DNA of 12,115 nucleotides from assembly GCA_031288215.1 (NCBI GenBank), contig JAITRV010000226.1, forward strand, positions 1 through 12,115, written 5' to 3'. Below, piece after piece: positions 6,429 to 12,115 of the stretch. This DNA comes from Spirochaetaceae bacterium (GTDB lineage: Bacteria > Spirochaetota > Spirochaetia > Treponematales > Breznakiellaceae). The first letter of the stretch is position 1; every line of letters begins with the position of its first letter. The position numbers and the translations under genes were made by a program. A model generated the notes under the pieces. It worked only from the letters and a program-made list of their open reading frames with translations. It had not been told where the DNA came from and made no database searches.

Positions 6429-6455
6429 TATACACCCGGGGGGACCGGGTGTCAA
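6427..6455 (-). promoter_or_regulatory. Promoter of the sensor-ATPase operon
   Basis: On the minus strand a perfect TTGACA (6455-6450) and TATAGT (6432-6427, 5 of 6) are separated by exactly 17 bases. Start of transcription is expected near 6420, inside the large palindrome. This is the best promoter in the window by consensus, which suits a gene held off by a repressor. Confidence 0.75.
6432..6452. promoter_or_regulatory. Second inverted repeat inside the promoter spacer
   Basis: ACACCCGG (6432-6439) and CCGGGTGT (6445-6452) flank GGGGA. The repeat fills the 17-base spacer and touches both the -35 and -10 boxes, again with G/C tracts in the centre. It is a likely first binding site for the CsoR-family sensor, with the palindrome at 6396-6428 as a second site. 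Confidence 0.55.
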
Positions 6456-6495
6456 CGCCCCGGGGAGGCTCATTGAGCGGTTACAAGTGAATTGC

Positions 6496-7806
6496 TTAGA
6501 GCGGCGAGATCAGTACCCGTTCGATGCGGTTTCCGTCCATGGAGATTATCGTAAACCGGAATCCCTTCCAGTCAAAACTGGCCCCTATCCGGGGAATTTC
6601 TTCGGCCAGGTTCAGGATAAAGCCCGCCAGGGTATGGTACTCCTGATGCTCCCCGGTCAGGCTGGTCAGGGAGAGGAGCTCCGCCACGTTGTCGATATTG
6701 ACGCTCCCCGCGGCCAGGTAGCTGCCGTCCTCCTGTTCCTGGATGCCCCCGCCGGCATCGGCGGGGACCGAGAGTTCCCCCACGATCTCCTCCACCAGGT
6801 CCCGAACCGAGAGGATGCCGGAAAATCCCCCGTATTCGTCCATAACGAAGATAAAGTCCCCGTTTCCCTCCTTAAAGGCCTCAAAGGCCTTGAGGGCCGT
6901 CATGGTTTCCGGGACAAAGCGGGGGGCGGTCAGGATCGCCTTGAGCCCCCGCCAGGGTTCTTCCGTCAGGGTGAGGAATATATCCTGGGCGTATACCATC
7001 CCCATCACATTGTCCAGATTGCCCTCCGCCACGGGAAAGCAACCCTGGGAACGGAATTCCCGGGCGATCCGCCCCGCTTCTTCCGCCCCGGCCTTGATGT
7101 CCAGCCAGATAATCTCCGACCGGTGGGTCATGAAGGTTCCCACGGGACGATCCCCCAGGTAAAACACCCCCTCCACCATGGTCCGCTCCTGGCTTTCCAC
7201 GATGCCGGATTTTTCCCCCTCCATCAGGGCTATCCGCAGTTCGTCCGCGGTCATCCCCGGACCGGCCCTCCCTTCGGAAGGGAGGGAGAGGGCGCGGATC
7301 AGGGCGCCGAGACCGGCGGAGAGGGCTATGAAGGGGGCCGAGAGGAAGGAGAGGAAACGGATAAGGGGGAGGAGGGCAACGCTTATTTTTTCCGGGGCCA
7401 GGAGGGCAAGGTGCCGGGGGAGCAGGAAGCCCAGGATGATGAGGCCCAGGGTAAGGGCCGCCGTAATAACAAAGACCGCCGCTCCATCCCCCAGGGGGCC
7501 GAGCGGGCCCGGGGCGGTAAGAAATGCCCCCAGGGGACGGGCTATCCCCAGCCCCCCCAGCACTCCGGCGAGGATACCCAGGAAAGCCATCCAGATCCGC
7601 AGGGAGAGACGGAAGGGGCCGGGATTTTCAACCGCCTCCAGGGCTTTACGGCAGCGCCGGTCTCCCTCCTCAGCCTTTGCCCTGAGCCGGGATTTTCGGG
7701 AGGCCCCCAGGGCGCTTTCCGCCAGGAAGAGGATGCCGCTGAGGAGGATAAGCGCCAGGATGAAGATCAGGGTTCCCGGGGGAACCTCCGGAGACGTCCC
7801 GTTCAT
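6496..7806 (-). CDS. CNNM/CorC-type membrane protein with CBS pair
   Basis: Member of the CNNM/CorB-like family (DUF21 membrane domain, CBS pair, CorC_HlyC domain), linked in other bacteria to Mg2+ or Co2+ efflux; often annotated hemolysin-like, which should not be taken as toxin activity. In the 436 residues, the DUF21 region spans about 12-175 with helices near 12-32, 74-98, 108-130 and 142-170. SGIVESQERTMVEGVF (200-215) is the conserved connector, the two CBS motifs cover about 222-283 and 288-346 with VMDEYGGFSGILSVRDLVEEIVGE (321-344) typical of the second, and the CorC_HlyC domain is about 355-434. The ATG at 7806 overlaps the upstream HD-GYP stop as ATGA and has AGGA about 7 bases before it. 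The first 180 residues are more divergent and Pro/Gly/Ala-rich than in close family members. Confidence 0.9.
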   Translation of the reverse strand: MNGTSPEVPPGTLIFILALILLSGILFLAESALGASRKSRLRAKAEEGDRRCRKALEAVENPGPFRLSLRIWMAFLGILAGVLGGLGIARPLGAFLTAPGPLGPLGDGAAVFVITAALTLGLIILGFLLPRHLALLAPEKISVALLPLIRFLSFLSAPFIALSAGLGALIRALSLPSEGRAGPGMTADELRIALMEGEKSGIVESQERTMVEGVFYLGDRPVGTFMTHRSEIIWLDIKAGAEEAGRIAREFRSQGCFPVAEGNLDNVMGMVYAQDIFLTLTEEPWRGLKAILTAPRFVPETMTALKAFEAFKEGNGDFIFVMDEYGGFSGILSVRDLVEEIVGELSVPADAGGGIQEQEDGSYLAAGSVNIDNVAELLSLTSLTGEHQEYHTLAGFILNLAEEIPRIGASFDWKGFRFTIISMDGNRIERVLISPL

Positions 7807-8963
7807 GGGAGTCCTATTTCTTCCCGCTTCAGGGGCCGGGTGATGGAGATCCCCTCGGGAGAAGTTTCCATGGTTTTATTTCTGCCCTCCGGGGTCAGTT
7901 CCCCGAGGATCTCGACGATGGGGTACCGGGGCTTCTCGGGGTTTACGTCGACGACCTGAGCTTTTTTCCCATTGGAGAGGAGTACGTAGAGGCCGATGGG
8001 GTAGATGGAGAGGGAATAGACCAAGGCCCGGATCACCGTATCGTTGTACTGATTTCCCTCGTTTTTCAGGAGGTCCACCATTCCCGTATAGGTGTCCTTG
8101 GCCTCCCGGTGGGGCCGTCTGGTGGTCAAGGCTTCAAAGGAACAGGCCACGGCGATGATCTTCGCATAGAGGGAGATCTTCTCCCCCGTGAGCTTTCGGG
8201 GGTACCCTTCGCCGTTTTCCCGTTCATGATGTTCCAGGGCGGCCATGCTTATATTCAAGGGAAAATCAAAGGTTTTGAGGATTTCATAGCCCAGGATAGG
8301 GTGGGTAAGGATGGCCTTCCGTTCCGAGGGAGAGAGGGCCCGCTTATTGAGATAGATCTGAGGGGGAAGTCTTATCATCCCTATTTCATGGAGGAGGGCC
8401 GCCGTCCCCAGTTCAATCAGCCGGTGGAGGGGGAATTTAAGGTAAGAGCCGATAACGAGGGCTATGATGGTCGACTTGACCGCGTGGGAGGTCAGGTAAT
8501 TTTGGTCTGATTCGGGGTCGAGGGCTTTTTGCACCCGCAGTAAAAAACGGCGATCCGCCTTAACGACATCACAGACCTCCTTCATCTTGAGGGCAACCTC
8601 CTTAAAATCGAGTTTGTTTTTTATGGCTATCTGGGTAAAAAGATCTTCCGCGTACTGATTGAAACCGATATAGAAATCCTTTGCCCGTTTTATCTCATCC
8701 TGATCGGTTAAACCCGGCCCGGTATCTTCGCCGGCCCCTTCCTTGTTATTGGAGTCCGCCGCCTCGGAATGGTAATATTCCAGGGGTTCCCCCACGCTTA
8801 ATACCTCCGGGAATTGCCATTTGACGAGGAATTTCCCCATTTCTTCGGTGAACGGCATTTCCGGCGCCGCCAGAATAAACCGCTCGTCGAGAAAGACCGG
8901 CTCGGCAAAGTAACTGCCCGGAAGAATATCCTTCACCGCATACTGCTCCATTTCTATCCCCAT
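7803..8963 (-). CDS. HD-GYP domain protein with altered catalytic residues
   Basis: HD-GYP proteins normally hydrolyse cyclic di-GMP. From the ATG at 8963 the product has 386 residues; positions here count from the TTG at 8972, which would add three. Residues 8-65 match the N-terminal domain often found with HD-GYP (VKDILPGSYFAEPVF), 66-95 form a variable linker, and the HD-GYP core spans about 155-330 with His163, His195, His224, His248-His249 and HHERENGEGYP (248-258). The C-terminal GLYVLLSNGKKAQVVDVNPEKP is also typical. Deviations: the HD aspartate is Glu196, the usual lysine after it is Met199, and the metal-ligand aspartate of IIAVAD is Cys277. Activity may be reduced, altered or lost. 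The ATG has AAAGGG 9 bases upstream; the TTG at 8972 and an ATG at 8951 are other possible starts. The CorC-like gene follows with a 4-base overlap. Confidence 0.88.
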   Translation of the reverse strand: MGIEMEQYAVKDILPGSYFAEPVFLDERFILAAPEMPFTEEMGKFLVKWQFPEVLSVGEPLEYYHSEAADSNNKEGAGEDTGPGLTDQDEIKRAKDFYIGFNQYAEDLFTQIAIKNKLDFKEVALKMKEVCDVVKADRRFLLRVQKALDPESDQNYLTSHAVKSTIIALVIGSYLKFPLHRLIELGTAALLHEIGMIRLPPQIYLNKRALSPSERKAILTHPILGYEILKTFDFPLNISMAALEHHERENGEGYPRKLTGEKISLYAKIIAVACSFEALTTRRPHREAKDTYTGMVDLLKNEGNQYNDTVIRALVYSLSIYPIGLYVLLSNGKKAQVVDVNPEKPRYPIVEILGELTPEGRNKTMETSPEGISITRPLKREEIGLP

Positions 8964-9009
8964 TCCGCTCAACCCTTTCCGTCTCCCCGGGAATCCCAGG
9001 GCCCTGTCA

Positions 9010-9038
9010 TTGACTTGCCAAGCTCTTTAATCTATCAT
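9010..9038 (+). promoter_or_regulatory. Promoter of the orphan membrane gene
   Basis: TTGACT (9010-9015) and TATCAT (9033-9038) are 5 of 6 matches each with a 17-base spacer. Start would be near 9045, giving a short leader to the TTG start at 9077. Confidence 0.6.
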
Positions 9039-9057
9039 ACCATAAATATCACGTTCT

Positions 9058-9087
9058 ATTATAGAGGATAAGGCTGTTGAAATTCAA
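9058..9087 (-). promoter_or_regulatory. Predicted promoter of the HD-GYP/CorC-like operon
   Basis: On the minus strand TTGAAT (9087-9082), an 18-base spacer and a perfect TATAAT (9063-9058). Transcription would start near 9051, about 88 bases before the ATG at 8963. The -35 overlaps the first codons of the divergent gene, so the two transcripts would compete. A second -10-like TATGAT (9039-9034) overlaps the opposing -10 but lacks a good -35. Confidence 0.4.
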
Positions 9088-9904
9088 ATCTCTTTTTCTC
9101 TTATTTAATAGTGTCATAGCGGCCGTGCTGCTTTTCATCGGGGCCTCGCCTTTTTTATTATTCAACCAGCGGGATCCCAGCATCCTGAGCCTTTTCAAAA
9201 CCTGCTGGCCCCTCCTCCTCTTTATCCTCCTGATTCTGGCGGCCTTTGATATATTTTACGGGTATAACCGCCGGCTCTTTCAGCTTCTGGAAAAGGAGGA
9301 TTGGCCCGCCCTGTCGCGGTATCTGGAAAAGCGTATTATCCGGGACGGGCATTACTCCCCCCGGCTGATCCGGCTCCTGGCGAATACCTACCTGGTGCTC
9401 TCCGACTCCGCTTCGGTGCTTGCCCTGGAAACCAAGGCAGCCATCGTTAATCCCGCCCTGGTGGATGCCAATGCCCTGATCTTTGGGGCCGCCCGAATCC
9501 TTGAAAAGGACCTCGGCGGGGCGGCGAACTTCTTCTCCCGGATGCTGGGGTCATCCAAGACCGAACCCGCCGATTGGCTCCATTGGTATTACGGCTTTTC
9601 CCTGCTGCTGGACCAGCAGTACGGCCCTTCGGGGGATCAGTTCATCCCCCTGGCCGTGGAGTCCAAAGACGCCGTGATTACCGGCCTCTCGGCCTTTTTC
9701 CTCTCCGAACGGATCAGCCGCCTGCTGCCCTCGCGGGGACTGGAATTTACCGCGGCGGCCCTGGACGGCAGGAACCGGCTGCTCAAGACCTTTCCCTCCC
9801 TCGACCTCTGGAACCGGGAGGTCAAACGAACCCTCAACCTGGTTCACGCCGCAATCCTCTCCCGGTTTATCTCCGAAACCACCGCCTGGCTCTTTGACAG
9901 GTAA
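9077..9904 (+). CDS. Orphan membrane protein with helical TPR-like domain
   Basis: I do not recognise this 275-residue protein. It has two strong membrane helices at about 7-29 and 43-62 joined by a short loop (FNQRDPS), followed by YGYNRR and a soluble helical part of about 210 residues. That part contains short paired amphipathic helices (for example LLEKEDWPALSRYLEK, RLIRLLANTYLVLSDS, ALIFGAARILEKDLGGAANFFSRML) that look like degenerate tetratricopeptide repeats, so it may be an anchored scaffold facing the cytosol. No catalytic motif is visible. The start is TTG at 9077 with GAGG 9 bases upstream; it is the only start that keeps the first membrane helix whole. It is transcribed divergently from the HD-GYP gene through about 110 shared bases, and its stop lies 5 bases from the end of the convergent nuclease-like pseudogene. 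Confidence 0.75.
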   Translation: MKFKSLFLLFNSVIAAVLLFIGASPFLLFNQRDPSILSLFKTCWPLLLFILLILAAFDIFYGYNRRLFQLLEKEDWPALSRYLEKRIIRDGHYSPRLIRLLANTYLVLSDSASVLALETKAAIVNPALVDANALIFGAARILEKDLGGAANFFSRMLGSSKTEPADWLHWYYGFSLLLDQQYGPSGDQFIPLAVESKDAVITGLSAFFLSERISRLLPSRGLEFTAAALDGRNRLLKTFPSLDLWNREVKRTLNLVHAAILSRFISETTAWLFDR

Positions 9905-9909
9905 TGTTG

Positions 9910-10493
9910 TTACCATTGCTTGGGCACAAATCCCTCCGGCGGCGGAAGAAGCTCCACCATTTCGCCGGTCAGTTCAAGCACAAAAAAGCCGCTTTCATAG
10001 GCGTAACACCGGACATCGAAATCGACAACTCCGCCGGCCATCGCCCCCAAGAGCTTTTTGCCGGCGACTTCCGCGGGAGGGTGTTTTCGGATAAGTTCCA
10101 TCCGTTTCAGATGATCCTTCACCTCTTCTTTGCTATCGAGTTTGCGTTTCACCTCAACCGCCATTGCCGTATCGGTGTTGGAGAGAAGTATGTCTATGTC
10201 CGTCAAGATACGGGTATCGGCATCCGCTGGTATGCCCGTTTAAGGATATAAGCGGGAAATTTCTCCCAGAGCCGGGCGGCAATGAGCGTCTCGATCAACT
10301 CGCCCAAAGACCGGTTCAAACCGCCGACATTTTGGGTTACCCGTTCAACGGTTTTTTGTAAGTTTTCCATCCGTTTATCGGTTTCTTTCATCCGTTCAGC
10401 GGTTTCTTCCTGCGTTCGGGCAGTTCTGTTTAACACGGCCCAAATCTCGTCAACGGCGGCTTGCCACTCTGGTCTCAGTTGTGTTTTCGCCAT
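9910..10493 (-). pseudogene. Frameshifted coiled-coil, PD-(D/E)XK-like protein gene
   Basis: Two adjacent minus-strand frames are parts of one gene. The first (ATG at 10493, with GGGAGG upstream, stop at 10203) encodes 96 residues: a helix, then a coiled coil (about 24-60, RTQEETAERMKETDKRMENL), then RSLGELIETLIAARLWEKFPAYILKRAYQRMPI, where it turns into PVS-stop. The second continues in the -1 frame through DADTRILTDIDILLSN to VPKQW at 9910 and carries TDIDILL ... MAVEVK, the D-x(n)-E-x-K pattern of PD-(D/E)XK nucleases. The intact protein would have about 195 residues. I recall similar coiled-coil plus nuclease-like proteins in Treponema and cyanobacteria, often multicopy and of unknown role. 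The break is near 10203-10225. It could be a true pseudogene, a sequencing error or, less likely, a split gene, since the second part also starts with a TTG at 10206. Confidence 0.7.
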
Positions 10494-10536
10494 AACTCCC
10501 TCCCGCCCCAACCATAGTTCATTTCCGGCAAGAAAG

Positions 10537-10571
10537 CAAGGAGCAGGTAACAGGTAATAGGGAGCAAGGAG
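10537..10571. repeat. Degenerate heptanucleotide tandem array
   Basis: Five consecutive 7-base units: CAAGGAG, CAGGTAA, CAGGTAA, TAGGGAG, CAAGGAG, close to CARGKAR. They lie between the dppC stop (10583) and the frameshifted gene. The pattern recalls the short heptanucleotide tandem repeats of cyanobacterial intergenic regions. No reading frame explains the 7-base period. Confidence 0.6.
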
Positions 10572-10582
10572 TTGACGACCTC

Positions 10583-11407
10583 CTAAATCTCCTTGCGGAG
10601 GCGGGGGTCCAGGAGGTCCCGCATACCGTCGCCGATGAAGTTGGCGCCCATGGACATGGTGAGGATCCCCAGGCCCGGGAAGGCCGCGATCCACCAGTTG
10701 GTAAGGTAGGCGGCGCCGTCGGAGACCATGGCCCCCCATTCCGGGGTCGGCGGGGGGGAGCCCAGGCCCAGGAAGCTGAGGCCCGAAAAGAGGAGGATCG
10801 CGTTGCCGAAGTCCACGGTGGCCAGGACGATGATGGCCCCGATGCTGTTCGGCACAATCTCTTTGAAGAAGATCCGAAAGGCCGGGGCTCCCAGGGATTT
10901 TGAGGCTTCCACATACTCGTTGTTCCGCACCTGGATGACCATGCTCCGCATGACCCGGGCGTAATTGGGCCACCAGACGATGACCATGGCCAGGAGGGTG
11001 TGAAAGAGGCTGGGCCCCAGGGCGGTGGAGATCACCATGGCCAGGATGATCGTGGGGAACGCCTGGACCAGTTCGCACAGACGCATCATCACCTCGTCCA
11101 CGAGGCCCCCGGCAAAGCCCGCGGCCCCGCCGTAGACGACCCCCACGAGGGACGCGAAGAGAATCGTGAGGACCCCCCCTTCAATGGAAATGCGGCTGCC
11201 CCACATGACCCGGCTCAGGATATCCCTGCCCAGGCTGTCGGTGCCGCAGGGGTGTTCCCGGCAAGGCTTGAGGAAGCGCCCGCTCATGTCCTGGGCCAGG
11301 GGCTCATAGGGGGCGATGAGGGGAGCGGCGAGGGCGATGAGTACCCAGAAGAGGCACACCACGACCCCCACGGCGAAAAGCTTGTTTTGCCTCATCATGC
11401 GCCACAT
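10583..11407 (-). CDS. dppC: Di/oligopeptide ABC transporter permease, DppC type
   Basis: Second inner-membrane permease subunit of a peptide (or nickel) importer of the Dpp/Opp/Nik family. The 274 residues show the DppC plan: an N-terminal helix (about 10-33), the family block HPCGTDSLGRDILSRVMWGSRIS (57-79), further helices, and the ATPase-coupling EAA loop EYVEASKSLGAPAFRIFFKEIVPN (about 164-187), ending with DLLDPRLRKEI. The ATG at 11407 follows the DppB stop directly (TAAATG), so the pair is coupled. The ribosome site is weak, and an in-frame ATG three codons later is an alternative. No ATPase or binding-protein gene follows dppC here, so those must lie beyond the right edge or elsewhere. 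Substrate is not readable from the permease. Confidence 0.93.
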   Translation of the reverse strand: MWRMMRQNKLFAVGVVVCLFWVLIALAAPLIAPYEPLAQDMSGRFLKPCREHPCGTDSLGRDILSRVMWGSRISIEGGVLTILFASLVGVVYGGAAGFAGGLVDEVMMRLCELVQAFPTIILAMVISTALGPSLFHTLLAMVIVWWPNYARVMRSMVIQVRNNEYVEASKSLGAPAFRIFFKEIVPNSIGAIIVLATVDFGNAILLFSGLSFLGLGSPPPTPEWGAMVSDGAAYLTNWWIAAFPGLGILTMSMGANFIGDGMRDLLDPRLRKEI

Positions 11408-12115
11408 TTACCGATACCTCACCCGGGGGTCCATAAATCCGTACAACAGGTCAATCACCAGGTTGATGATCACATAGTTCAGGGCGATGAGGAGGGACAC
11501 CCCCACAATGGCGGGGAAATCCAGGTTTTGGGCGGACTGATAGGCGTATTGCCCGATGCCGGGCCAGGCGAAGATGGTCTCCACCAGGACCATGCCGCTC
11601 AAGAGGTTCCCGAACCCCACCCCGATCACGGTTATCACCGGAATCAGGGCGTTGCCCAGGGCATGGCCGCGGATCACCGCCTGCTCCGCGAGGCCCTTGG
11701 CCCGGGCGGTACGGATATAGTCCGCCGAGAGGATCTCCAGCAGGTTGGAACGGGTGGTCCGGGTGATGAGCCCCATGGTAAACATCCCGAGGCAGATGCC
11801 GGGGAGCGCCAAATGGCTCAGGGCGTCCAGAAACAGGGGGAAATTCCCCATGGCCAGGGCGTCGATGGTGAAAAACCCCGTCCAATGCGCCGGAGCAGCC
11901 GCCCGGGCGGCGATCCGCCCCGGCCCGGGGGCGATCCCGAGGCCGAGATAAAACACAAAGAGCAGAACCAGGGCGAACCAGAAGGACGGGACCGATACCC
12001 CAAAGACGGAGAGCCCCCGCAACAGATGATCCGTCAGGGTATTCCGCTTAATCGCGGAAATGATCCCAAAGGCCAGGCCGAAAACCACCGCGAAGATGAT
12101 GCCGAAACAGGCCAG
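11408..12115 (-). CDS. dppB: Di/oligopeptide ABC transporter permease, DppB type (partial)
   Basis: First permease subunit of the same importer. The 3' 236 codons are present; the frame is open to the right edge (LACFGIIFAVVFGLAFG), so the start is outside the window. Family proteins have roughly 310-340 residues, so about 80-100 are missing, including the first helix and its conserved loop. Visible are LRGLSVFGVSVPSFWFALVL, the extended periplasmic loop ending in LDALSHLALPGICLG, the EAA coupling loop EILSADYIRTARAKGLAEQAVIRGHALGNALIP and the typical C-terminus YGFMDPRVRYR. A GTG at 12088 is an internal codon and not the start. Stop and dppC start are adjacent. Confidence 0.93.
   Translation of the reverse strand: MACFGIIFAVVFGLAFGIISAIKRNTLTDHLLRGLSVFGVSVPSFWFALVLLFVFYLGLGIAPGPGRIAARAAAPAHWTGFFTIDALAMGNFPLFLDALSHLALPGICLGMFTMGLITRTTRSNLLEILSADYIRTARAKGLAEQAVIRGHALGNALIPVITVIGVGFGNLLSGMVLVETIFAWPGIGQYAYQSAQNLDFPAIVGVSLLIALNYVIINLVIDLLYGFMDPRVRYR

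Noticed and set aside
6382..6435. 18 extra N-terminal residues for the metal sensor (ATG at 6435)
   Set aside because: The frame is open, but this start lies upstream of the predicted transcription start inside the promoter spacer, whereas the ATG at 6381 has GGGAGG at good spacing and gives the usual family length.
6223..7959. 578-codon open frame on the plus strand
   Set aside because: Antisense to the CorC-like gene and the sensor; composition typical of a codon shadow and it crosses the sensor operator region.

Overview
The window is GC-rich (mostly above 60% by eye) and gene-dense, with compact operons, several TTG or otherwise weak starts and one conspicuous AT-rich intergenic island. 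The gene styles point to a Gram-negative bacterium. A Treponema-like spirochaete is my best guess, from the coiled-coil nuclease-like family near 10 kb, the HD-GYP variant and the orphan membrane gene, but this is recall and not proof. There is no rRNA, tRNA, CRISPR array or insertion sequence.

Layout. (1) 6-3179, plus strand: a CtBP-like D-2-hydroxyacid dehydrogenase, a CorA divalent-cation channel, and a Sua5/YrdC threonylcarbamoyl-AMP synthase 9 bases after corA. (2) 3180-3487: an AT-rich gap with no protein gene. On the minus strand it holds a good sigma70-type promoter, a dyad over its -10 box and, about 150 bases on, a strong intrinsic terminator whose loop matches the 3' tail of 16S rRNA (anti-Shine-Dalgarno). 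I read this as a candidate small RNA gene. (3) 3488-6455, minus strand: a CsoR/RcnR-family metal sensor and a P1B-type heavy-metal ATPase, translationally coupled by a 32-base overlap, then a nitroreductase with its own promoter. The sensor promoter carries one inverted repeat inside its spacer and a second large C-tract/G-tract palindrome just downstream, as expected for autoregulation by this family. (4) 6496-8963, minus strand: an HD-GYP protein with altered catalytic residues, joined by an ATGA overlap to a CNNM/CorC-type membrane protein with a CBS pair. (5) 9077-9904, plus strand: an orphan membrane protein transcribed divergently from the HD-GYP gene. (6) 9910-10493, minus strand: a frameshifted coiled-coil plus PD-(D/E)XK-like gene, then a short degenerate heptanucleotide repeat array. 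(7) 10583-12115, minus strand: DppC- and DppB-type peptide ABC permeases, dppB running off the right edge.

How they work together. Metal homeostasis recurs (CorA, CNNM/CorC-like protein, sensor-ATPase pair). The sensor-ATPase unit is a self-contained efflux operon whose control region can be read in detail. The rest is ordinary housekeeping and transport plus one decayed accessory gene. The least explained items are the candidate small RNA, the tandem operators, the altered HD-GYP site and the heptamer array.
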